Source: UBA3537 sp038106885
GTDB lineage: Bacteria; Bacteroidota; Bacteroidia; Flavobacteriales; Flavobacteriaceae
Direction: 5' to 3'
Assembly: GCA_038106885.1 (NCBI GenBank)
Contig: JAYNFX010000042.1
Span: 1 to 10,584, forward strand
DNA length: 10,584 nucleotides
The position numbers were made by a program, and so were the translations under genes. Shown here piece after piece: positions 1-6,329 of this stretch (within the stretch, counting starts at the first letter, position 1; each line of letters opens with the position of its first letter). Under the pieces are notes generated by a model that did not search any database, was not told the DNA's origin, and saw only the letters and a list, made by a program, of their open reading frames with translations.

Positions 1-1209
1 AAGCAAGAAAAACAAAGGATATCCAAGCCTCTAAAGATTTCAGAAATTGATACTACAAAAAATCCTAGATTAGACTCAAAAGACTCAGAAGTTAATAGAG
101 TTTTAGGAGGAGGAATAGTCCCTGGATCTTTAATTTTACTAGGTGGTGAGCCAGGTATTGGTAAAAGCACTTTAATGCTTCAAATATCTTTAAAACTTCC
201 TTTTAAAACATTATATGTTTCTGGAGAAGAAAGTCAAAAACAAATTAAGTTAAGAGCTCAAAGAATATCTCCTGATAGTAATCATTGTTATGTTTTAACT
301 GAAACCAACACTCAATTAATATTTAGTCAGATTGAGTCATTAAAACCGGATATTGTAGTAATTGATTCAATTCAAACCTTACAAAGCGATTTTTTGGAAG
401 CATCTGCTGGTAGTATATCTCAAATTAAACAAACCACATCAGAATTAATGAAGTTTGCTAAAGAAACATCTACTCCAGTTATTTTAATTGGACACATAAC
501 AAAAGATGGGACTATTGCAGGGCCTAAAATTTTGGAGCATATGGTAGATGTAGTTTTACAGTTTGAAGGGGATCGAAATCACATTTTTAGAATTTTAAGA
601 TCACATAAAAATAGATTTGGATCAACACATGAGATTGGAATATATGAAATGCTTGGTGATGGTTTGAGACAAGTTCAAAATCCTTCAGATGTTTTAATAT
701 CAAAGAAGGATAAGTCCCTCTCTGGGAATGCAATTGCTGTAACTCTTGAAGGAATGAGACCTTTACTAGTGGAGGTTCAAGCTCTAGTTAGCACAGCTGT
801 TTACGGGACTCCCCAACGCAGCACAACAGGATTTAATTCCAAAAGGCTTAATATGTTGTTGGCTGTTTTAGAAAAACGAGCTGGTTTTCGTTTAGGCGCA
901 AAAGATGTGTTTTTAAATATTACAGGAGGACTAAGAGTAGACGATCCAGCTATTGATTTGGCAGTAGTAGCTGCAATTTTATCTTCAAATAATGATTCTG
1001 CATTAATAAAAAATTATTGCTTTGCAGGTGAGGTTGGGCTTTCAGGGGAGATTCGTCCAGTTCAACGTTTAGAGCAGAGAATAATGGAAGCTGAGAAGCT
1101 AGGATTTGATGCTATTTTTATTTCTAAACAAAATAAATTAAGCTCAAAAGCTAAGAAGATTCAAATTATTTTACTTTCAAAGATTGAGGACTTAATAGAA
1201 CATCTTTAA
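1..1209 (+). CDS. radA: DNA repair protein RadA/Sms, 5' end outside the window
   Basis: RadA is a RecA-like ATPase that promotes branch migration and recombinational repair. The reading frame is open from the first base, so the gene starts upstream; 402 residues are visible of a protein usually near 455, and the N-terminal four-cysteine zinc finger is what is missing. Visible in order (window residue numbers): Walker A GEPGIGKST at 49-57, the family motif YVSGEES at about 72-78, Walker B-like VVIDSIQ at about 119-125, the RadA signature KNRFG at 203-207, and a C-terminal Lon-protease-like domain with GGLRVDDPAIDLAV and FAGEVGLSGEIRPV. The first in-frame ATG (175) lies inside the Walker A helix and cannot be the true start. 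It converges on the bacilliredoxin gene with 26 bp between stop codons. Family assignment is essentially certain. Confidence 0.97.
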   Translation, partial: KQEKQRISKPLKISEIDTTKNPRLDSKDSEVNRVLGGGIVPGSLILLGGEPGIGKSTLMLQISLKLPFKTLYVSGEESQKQIKLRAQRISPDSNHCYVLTETNTQLIFSQIESLKPDIVVIDSIQTLQSDFLEASAGSISQIKQTTSELMKFAKETSTPVILIGHITKDGTIAGPKILEHMVDVVLQFEGDRNHIFRILRSHKNRFGSTHEIGIYEMLGDGLRQVQNPSDVLISKKDKSLSGNAIAVTLEGMRPLLVEVQALVSTAVYGTPQRSTTGFNSKRLNMLLAVLEKRAGFRLGAKDVFLNITGGLRVDDPAIDLAVVAAILSSNNDSALIKNYCFAGEVGLSGEIRPVQRLEQRIMEAEKLGFDAIFISKQNKLSSKAKKIQIILLSKIEDLIEHL

Positions 1210-1228
1210 AACAGCGTATTAACTGTTT
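1209..1228. terminator. Weak hairpin between convergent genes, possible bidirectional terminator
   Basis: AAACAG (1209-1214) and CTGTTT (1223-1228) form a perfect 6-bp stem around an 8-nt loop. It begins at the last base of the radA stop codon and precedes the stop of the opposing bacilliredoxin gene. There is no GC-rich stem and only a short T tract, so it is weak as an intrinsic terminator; position between two convergent genes is the main argument. Confidence 0.3.
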
Positions 1229-1235
1229 ATTGAAT

Positions 1236-1646
1236 TTAACAATGCTCGTTGTAAGCATCAATTAAATTCTCAGCTATAAGTTCCGCTGGTCTTCCCTCAA
1301 TATGATGACGCTCAAGCATGTGAACCAATTCACCGTCTTTAAATAGTGCCATACATGGTGAGCTAGGTGGGAAAGGAATCATTCTTTCACGAGCTTTGTC
1401 AACAGCTTCTTTATCTACTCCAGCAAAAACAGTAACAGTTTGAGTTGGGCGTTTATCATTATTTAAGCTTTTAATCGCCCCTGGTCGTGCATTAGCTGCA
1501 GCACATCCGCAAACTGAATTTACAACTAAAAGTGTTGTCCCAGATTTTGATAAGGCATTATCAACATCGCTTGCATTAAATAGTTCTTCAAATCCAACTT
1601 GTGTAAGTTGTTCTTTCATCGGCTTTACTAGTTCAGCTGGATACAT
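1236..1646 (-). CDS. BrxA/BrxB-family bacilliredoxin (YphP/YqiW type)
   Basis: Small thioredoxin-fold protein of 136 residues, the usual length of this family. Its B. subtilis members remove bacillithiol from oxidised protein thiols or act as disulfide isomerases. The diagnostic CGC active-site motif is at residues 46-48 in the context VNSVCGCAAANARPG, the N terminus MYPAELVKPM matches the family start, and the conserved stretch VDKARERMIPFPPSSP follows. The start at 1646 is supported by a TATATTTG -7 element at 1671-1678. Flavobacteria carry this family, but whether this organism makes bacillithiol cannot be judged here; a general thiol-disulfide role in the cytoplasm is the safe reading. 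It is a monocistronic unit, divergent from the DjlA-like gene and convergent with radA. Confidence 0.93.
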   Translation of the reverse strand: MYPAELVKPMKEQLTQVGFEELFNASDVDNALSKSGTTLLVVNSVCGCAAANARPGAIKSLNNDKRPTQTVTVFAGVDKEAVDKARERMIPFPPSSPCMALFKDGELVHMLERHHIEGRPAELIAENLIDAYNEHC

Positions 1647-1670
1647 ATATTTAATTTAAAAATTAGTCTA

Positions 1671-1678
1671 CAAATATA
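1671..1678 (-). promoter_or_regulatory. -7 promoter element for the bacilliredoxin gene
   Basis: On the minus strand these bases read TATATTTG, a full match to the Bacteroidota -7 consensus TAnnTTTG, about 25 bases before the start codon. No TTTG is seen at the ideal -33 distance; the nearest TTG is at 1703-1705, 24 bases away. Confidence 0.5.
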
Positions 1679-1755
1679 CATAATCAAGCTTAATTATTAG
1701 AGCAATTTTATTTGAATAATTTTAAAATAATTATAAATGAAATTGTAAAATTATG

Positions 1756-1763
1756 TAGGTTTG
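1756..1763 (+). promoter_or_regulatory. -7 promoter element for the DjlA-like gene
   Basis: TAGGTTTG matches the Bacteroidota consensus TAnnTTTG and ends 23 bases before the ATG at 1787, leaving a leader of roughly 17 bases. No good -33 TTTG is visible at 19-21 bases upstream, so the promoter rests on the -7 element and its position. The remainder of the 140-bp intergenic region is AT-rich with nothing else recognisable. Confidence 0.42.
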
Positions 1764-1786
1764 AATTATAAAAATAATTTTTAATT

Positions 1787-2509
1787 ATGAGTTTCGCGAA
1801 ATGGATTGGAGCTTCAATTGGCTGGTCATTTGGAGGTCCTATAGGAGCAATAATCGGATTAGCAATAGGTAGTATGGTTGATTCTTCAGGAAATCAAACC
1901 AAAAGGCCAAAGATATTTAAAAAGACGCAGCCTGGAGATTTTGAAATTAGCTTACTTATTTTATCCTCTTTAGTGATAAAAGCTGACGGTAAACAAGATA
2001 AAAGGGAGTTGGATTTTGTTCGCCGTCATTTTGTTCAAATGTATGGTAAAGAACGTGCAAATCAAGCTTTTAAATTATTTAAAGCAATAAATAAACAATC
2101 TAATATTTCTTTAAGGCAAGTTTGTATTCAAATTCAGCAAATGATGGACCATTCGGCTAGACTTCAATTAATTCATTTTTTATTTGGCATAGCAAAATCA
2201 GACAATCATGTATCGCAAAAAGAGGTTGATCTCATTGAACAAATTTCAATGTATTTAAGAATAAATCAAAATGATTTTCAAAGCATCAAGGCAATGTTTT
2301 ATAAGACGAAACATAATGCATACAAAATATTAGAAATTCAGCCTGAATCTAGCCCTTTAGAAATAAAAAAGGCATATAGAAAAATGGTCAAAAAATTTCA
2401 TCCAGATAAAGTTCAACATTTAGGTAAAGAGCATCAAAATGGAGCTGAAGAAAAATTTAGAAAGGTCCAAGAAGCTTATGAGCAGCTTCAAAAAGAAATT
2501 GGTTTTTAA
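1787..2509 (+). CDS. DjlA-like co-chaperone: membrane segment, TerB-like domain, J domain
   Basis: 240-residue protein with the domain order of DjlA, a membrane-anchored partner of DnaK. Residues 7-30 form a glycine-rich hydrophobic segment (IGASIGWSFGGPIGAIIGLA) that probably inserts into the inner membrane. Residues about 50-170 look like a TerB-type helical domain, with the repeated pattern IKADGKQDKRELDFV and AKSDNHVSQKEVDLI. Residues 177-240 are a C-terminal J domain with the essential HPD tripeptide at 205-207 and the helix II motif EIKKAYRKMVKKF. An intact HPD implies that it can stimulate an Hsp70 ATPase; the client is unknown. The start is the first ATG, consistent with the -7 element upstream. 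Its stop codon overlaps that of the opposing receptor gene. Confidence 0.87.
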   Translation: MSFAKWIGASIGWSFGGPIGAIIGLAIGSMVDSSGNQTKRPKIFKKTQPGDFEISLLILSSLVIKADGKQDKRELDFVRRHFVQMYGKERANQAFKLFKAINKQSNISLRQVCIQIQQMMDHSARLQLIHFLFGIAKSDNHVSQKEVDLIEQISMYLRINQNDFQSIKAMFYKTKHNAYKILEIQPESSPLEIKKAYRKMVKKFHPDKVQHLGKEHQNGAEEKFRKVQEAYEQLQKEIGF

Positions 2510-4639
2510 AGAATATTCATTTTAAACCCTATAAAAATAGTTCTGGGATTTGCAGGGCCATAGACATAATTACTGTCTCTATTTTTACCACTATCAAAAT
2601 CTTTTTGAAATGCATTAAATATATTTTTCATCCCTGTAAACATCTCAATTGAAGATTTTTTAATTATCTCTTTGAATTTATAACTTAGTTTAAAGCTCAT
2701 TTCATAAAATGATCTAGAATTAAGAATCTCATCAAACTGTTGTTCTGGAGCGCCAGAGAAATGAGCTAATTTCATAGGACCAGTATAAATTAAATTGACA
2801 TTTCCATTAACAGAAGAATTTGGAGTGAAATTCAAATTAGCAAAGCCATATGTATTAGGGGTTCGTAAAAAATCTCTAACAGGATTTAAGCCTTCAATGT
2901 ATTCAACAGCATTTTTATAACGACTTGATTGAATGTTAAAACCACCATCAAGTTGTATTTTCTTTTTATAATTTGCTCTTAACTCAAAAGTGAAGCCTTT
3001 TACAATTGCATTAGCACCATTTTGTTTTTCGAATCTTTCACCAAAATCATCTTCCCCAACAGAAGTCAATAAAAAGGCATTATTCAATTTGGTATAAAAT
3101 CCTTCAACTGTAAATCCATATATGAAATTTTCTGTTGGATAATCGTAATTAATTGATGCACTCAAGCTATTGGATCGTTCTTCTCTAAGATTTTCTGATA
3201 GACTAACCCTTGACACACCTCCTCCTGCAAAAGCAATGTGAAGGTCTGTATCGAAAGCTTGTGGTGCTCTAAATCCAGTACTCCAGTTAGCTCGAAATTG
3301 CAAATTTGATATTGGTTTGTAAAGAGTTGAAATTCTGGGGCTAACTATAAGATTTTCTAAAAAATTATGTTTATCTACTCGAACTCCAGAAAGTAAATTT
3401 ATTTCTGGGCTAATCTCCCAATCGCTCTGTAGAAAAAATCCAATGGATTTAGAAGTCTGATCAATTTTATAATTGTAAGAACTTATTTCGTCAAGTACTT
3501 TATCTTCTAATATTTCACTACCAAGTGTTATCACATTTGCTCCATTAAAGAAGTTATTGAATTTATGGTTAAGTTGTATTCCAACTTGAAAGGTGTTTGC
3601 AGTAGAAGTTCCGTAAGGAGGATTATTAAGATGAGTATTTATTTCATCTTCTTCATCAGGGAAAATACCAGTGTAATGACTTCTGTCTGTGAGTTGAGTA
3701 GCCAAATATGAAATGATTGAGCTATTTCCATCATTGAAGTTTATCTGATAGTCTAAAGTTCCCATTAAAACTTTATGATTACGCTCTTCAGCTTGTTGAT
3801 TAAGATGAGGAGATCCGCTTATCATCTCACCTCCATAGCGAAATTCGTCAATAAAACTAATACTACTTTCTATTTTTTGATTTTCACTTGGGAGCAAGAA
3901 AAAATTGGTGCCCAATGAAATATTTTCAATTGATGGAAGCTCTGAAAAATTATCTCCATTGTCATCATAATATTCCCTATCTCTTTTGTTAAGAAAAAAT
4001 GAGATACCATGAGATTTAGTTTTTGAAACAACAGATGTATTTAAGTTAAAAATTTGATCATTAGTAGTTTTGTTTATAATTTGATTAGTGTAGCTAAATT
4101 CTAATCTGTTTGATTGGGGTGTTTTTGTTATAATATTTACTACTCCACCTATTGCACTAGAGCCATACAAAGTTGATCCTCCTCCACGAATTGTTTCAAT
4201 TCGTTCAATCATGTTAACTGGAATTTGTTCAAGGGCATACATCCCAGTTAATGGGCTAATTACAGGTCTTCCATTAACTACTATTTGTGAATAACCACCT
4301 GCCAATCCATTCATTCTTAATTGAGTGTAATTGCAAGTTTGACAATCGGTTTCTACGCGCAATCCAGGTTGAAATTTTAATCCATCTGACAAGCTNNNNN
4401 NNNNNNNNNNNNNNNNNNNNNNNNNNNNNNNNNNNNNNNNNNNNNNNNNNNNNNNNNNNNNNNNNNNNNNNNNNNNNNNNNNNNNNNNNNNNNNNTGATA
4501 TAGTCCCTTTTTCAATATTTCTAATTATAACATTAGCATAAGGTAGATTTTCACCATAGGATTTAATTTGACCCTCAATTTTGAATTCTTGAGCACCAAG
4601 TGATAATATTGAGAAAATAGTTATTATTATTGAACGCAT
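2506..4639 (-). CDS. TonB-dependent outer-membrane receptor, interrupted by an assembly gap
   Basis: Outer-membrane beta-barrel importer driven by TonB-ExbBD. The N-terminal part (4496-4639, 48 codons) starts MRSIIITIFSILSLGAQ, a signal peptide, then the first strands of a carboxypeptidase-regulatory-like domain. After the gap, 629 residues give most of the plug (LSDGLKFQPGLRVET, then IETIRGGGSTLYGSSAIGG and VVNIITKTP) and a complete barrel ending IFIGFKMNIL. The plug carries a CxxC pair (DCQTCNYTQLRMNGL, bases about 4300-4350). The two parts lie in different frames only because the gap is filled with 100 N; the real missing length should be a multiple of three and probably nearer 300 bases, since the end of the first domain, any TonB box and the start of the plug are absent. 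Divergence from a DtxR/MntR-type regulator and a ZIP carrier suggests a metal or metal-chelate substrate; this is inference. Confidence 0.93.
4396..4495. other. Assembly gap of 100 N inside the TonB-dependent receptor gene
   Basis: Exactly 100 undetermined bases, a usual scaffold placeholder. The missing part spans the end of the carboxypeptidase-regulatory-like domain and the start of the plug. Any short open frame that reads across these N is not real. Confidence 0.99.
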
Positions 4640-4654
4640 CTAGATCTATTTTTG

Positions 4655-4702
4655 CAAATATAAGTCTAAATTTAGACAAGACTAAAAAAATATTTATATT
4701 TG
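4655..4702. promoter_or_regulatory. Symmetric divergent promoter pair of the receptor and regulator genes
   Basis: TATATTTG at 4695-4702 (+) is the -7 element of the regulator gene, and the same octamer on the minus strand at 4655-4662 is that of the receptor gene. Each has TTTAG in the -33 position with 20 bases between TTTA and the -7 element: 4671-4675 on the plus strand and 4682-4686 on the minus strand. Both pairs are symmetric about 4678/4679. Expected leaders are short, about 12-16 bases on each side, and neither gene has a Shine-Dalgarno sequence. Confidence 0.7.
4664..4686. promoter_or_regulatory. Probable operator for the DtxR/MntR-type repressor
   Basis: GTCTAAATTTAGAC (4664-4677) is a perfect 14-bp palindrome. 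Its right half-site TTTAGAC (4671-4677) is also one arm of a second dyad with GACTAAA (4680-4686), two bases apart with one mismatched position. Three half-sites thus cover both -33 elements of the divergent promoters, so a bound repressor would block both genes. DtxR-family proteins bind AT-rich dyads of this kind as dimers, often two per site; assignment to the adjacent regulator is inference from position. Confidence 0.6.
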
Positions 4703-4718
4703 TATAAATAATTTAAAA

Positions 4719-5375
4719 ATGGCCACTCTCTCAGAAGAAAATTATTTAAAAGCAATTTTTCACTTAACAACTAAAGATAACACGTTGGTGAGTACAAATT
4801 CTATTGCAAAAAAAATGAAAACTAAAGCTTCTTCAGCAACAGATATGATTAAAAAATTATCTGACAAAGGGCATGTTGATTATCAAAAATACAAAGGTGT
4901 TAATCTAACTGATAAGGGGCGATTGGCAGCTATATCAGTAATTAGAAAACATCGCTTGTGGGAAGTTTTTCTTGTAAAAAAGCTCAATTTTTCATGGGAT
5001 GAAGTTCATGAAGTGGCAGAACAGTTAGAACACATTAAATCTGAAAAACTAATCAATGAGTTAGATGCTTTTTTAGATTTTCCAACTGAAGATCCTCACG
5101 GAGATCCAATTCCAAACTCAGAAGGTGAAATGCCAAATACAAAAAGAGTTTTACTTTCAATGGTAAACCCTGGTGACAATTGCATATGCGTTGGAGTAAA
5201 AGATTCATCGGCTAGTTTTTTACAATATTTGGACAGGTACAAAATTACATTAGGAACCCAAATTAGTGTAATTTCAAAAGAGCCTTTTGACGAATCAATG
5301 TTAGTTATGATTAATAGTAGTAGGAAAAGTATTTCTAAAGAAGTTGCTAATAACATACTTATCAAAATAAAATAA
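4719..5375 (+). CDS. DtxR/MntR-family metal-dependent transcriptional repressor
   Basis: 218-residue cytoplasmic regulator that binds DNA when loaded with divalent metal. Residues 1-70 form the winged helix (EENYLKAIFHL, then SSATDMIKKLSDKG and KGVNLTDKGR), 71-135 the metal-binding dimerisation domain, ending in the family motif DPHGDPIP (125-132), and 148-218 an SH3/FeoA-like domain. Likely ligands by alignment from memory are H78, E101, E104 and H105. The position that is Cys102 in iron-sensing DtxR is Glu here, as in manganese-sensing MntR; the N-terminal ligand (Met10 in DtxR, Asp8 in MntR) is Asn8. It is divergent from the receptor and one base ahead of the ZIP gene, so it probably represses both and itself through the operator at 4664-4686. 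The metal sensed cannot be fixed from sequence. Confidence 0.93.
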   Translation: MATLSEENYLKAIFHLTTKDNTLVSTNSIAKKMKTKASSATDMIKKLSDKGHVDYQKYKGVNLTDKGRLAAISVIRKHRLWEVFLVKKLNFSWDEVHEVAEQLEHIKSEKLINELDAFLDFPTEDPHGDPIPNSEGEMPNTKRVLLSMVNPGDNCICVGVKDSSASFLQYLDRYKITLGTQISVISKEPFDESMLVMINSSRKSISKEVANNILIKIK

Positions 5376-5376
5376 T

Positions 5377-6201
5377 ATGATTGAACAAATAATACATTAC
5401 TTTGAATCTATCAGTCCAGTTTTAGCTGCATTTTACGCTTCTCTTTTTACCTGGATTTTAACGGCTATAGGGGCCTCTTTAGTTTTCTTATTTAAAGGGA
5501 TGAATCGTGGCTTATTGGACGGTATGTTAGGTTTTACTGGTGGAGTTATGGTTGCTGCTAGTTTTTGGAGTCTTTTAGCTCCTGGTATTGAGATGAGCCC
5601 TGGAGAAGGGTTTGTTAAAGTCGTTCCAGCTGCAGTTGGTTTTGGATTAGGAGCTTTATTTCTGTATGGCTTAGATAAAGTCTTACCACATCTTCATATA
5701 AATTTTAAAGAGAGTGAAAAAGAAGGTGTAAAGTCACCTTGGCATAGAACAACTCTTCTTGTTTCAGCCATTACAATGCATAATATACCTGAAGGTTTAG
5801 CAGTTGGAGTTTTATTTGGCGGAGTTGCAGCTGGAATTCCAGAAGCTACTATAGGTGGTGCAGTGGCATTGGCATTAGGCATAGGTATTCAAAATTTTCC
5901 AGAAGGAATTGCTGTATCAATGCCGTTAAGAAGACAAGGGGTTAGTCGCTTCAAGAGTTTTTGGTATGGGCAATTATCGGCTATTGTTGAGCCTATAGCT
6001 GCTGTAATTGGAGCCTTGGCAGTTACCTTTTTCACTCCAATTTTACCTTACGCTTTGGCTTTTGCAGCAGGGGCTATGATTTTTGTAGTAGTTGAGGAAG
6101 TTGTTCCTGAAACGCAAAGGGATAAATATACTGATGTAGCGACTCTTGGATTTATAGGGGGATTTATAGTGATGATGACTTTAGACGTTGCTTTGGGTTA
6201 A
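5377..6201 (+). CDS. ZIP-family divalent metal transporter, GufA-like
   Basis: 274-residue inner-membrane carrier expected to import Zn2+, Mn2+ or Fe2+ into the cytoplasm. About eight hydrophobic segments are visible. The transmembrane 4 signature HNIPEGLAVG is at 135-144 and the companion motif NFPEGIAVS at 173-181; further acidic residues that fit a binuclear metal site are E205 and E240-E241. A short His motif PHLH (104-107) lies in the loop before segment 4. Length and motifs fit the GufA/ZupT-like bacterial branch. The ATG lies one base after the regulator's stop codon, so the two are almost surely co-transcribed and translationally coupled. Its stop is one base from the end of the opposing feo operon. 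Substrate is not predictable from the motifs; the regulator suggests manganese, zinc or iron. Confidence 0.94.
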   Translation: MIEQIIHYFESISPVLAAFYASLFTWILTAIGASLVFLFKGMNRGLLDGMLGFTGGVMVAASFWSLLAPGIEMSPGEGFVKVVPAAVGFGLGALFLYGLDKVLPHLHINFKESEKEGVKSPWHRTTLLVSAITMHNIPEGLAVGVLFGGVAAGIPEATIGGAVALALGIGIQNFPEGIAVSMPLRRQGVSRFKSFWYGQLSAIVEPIAAVIGALAVTFFTPILPYALAFAAGAMIFVVVEEVVPETQRDKYTDVATLGFIGGFIVMMTLDVALG

Positions 6202-6202
6202 A

Positions 6203-6328
6203 TTAGCAATCACAGTTTTTTCCACCACAGGATTTGTCATTATTATTCCAAAAGTATTTTCTTATAACATAGATAACGGCAACTGCGAAAATTGTTAAAA
6301 TGCCAATATTTTCTATAATCTTGTTCAT
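6203..6328 (-). CDS. FeoB-associated Cys-rich membrane protein
   Basis: 41-residue protein. It has one hydrophobic segment (about residues 7-22, IGILTIFAVAVIYVI), then a basic patch RK and a cysteine-rich tail, DKSCGGKNCDC, which ends the protein. This matches the small family found directly after feoB in Bacteroidota and Firmicutes, which fills the place that FeoC takes in enterobacteria. The start lies one base after the feoB stop, so it is the last gene of the feo operon. The three tail cysteines may bind iron or sense redox state near the FeoB pore, but no function has been established that I know of. Its stop is one base from the ZIP stop on the other strand. Confidence 0.9.
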   Translation of the reverse strand: MNKIIENIGILTIFAVAVIYVIRKYFWNNNDKSCGGKNCDC

Positions 6329-6329
6329 A

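Noticed and set aside
1651..1680. TTAGTCTA before the bacilliredoxin gene as a further regulator half-site
   Set aside because: It does not match TTTAGAC or GTCTAAA fully, has no partner arm, and lies downstream of the -7 element.
4274..4515. Apparent overlap or frameshift in the receptor gene around the gap
   Set aside because: Both frames are extended artificially through 100 N. The real coding parts are 4496-4639 and 2506-4395; a gap of unknown length explains the frame change.
4287..4541. Open frame on the plus strand across the N gap
   Set aside because: It lies antisense to the receptor gene, most of it is undetermined bases, and the readable ends show no recognisable family.
4641..4648. 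TAGATCTA palindrome just upstream of the receptor start
   Set aside because: It is only 8 bp, off the symmetry axis of the divergent promoter, and likely by chance in AT-rich DNA.
5096..5365. Open frame of 89 codons on the minus strand
   Set aside because: It is the antisense shadow of the MntR-like regulator gene, with no promoter or family resemblance.
5694..5882. Open frame of 62 codons on the minus strand
   Set aside because: It is the antisense shadow of the ZIP transporter signature region, and its Ala/Pro-rich composition reflects the complement of Gly/Val codons.
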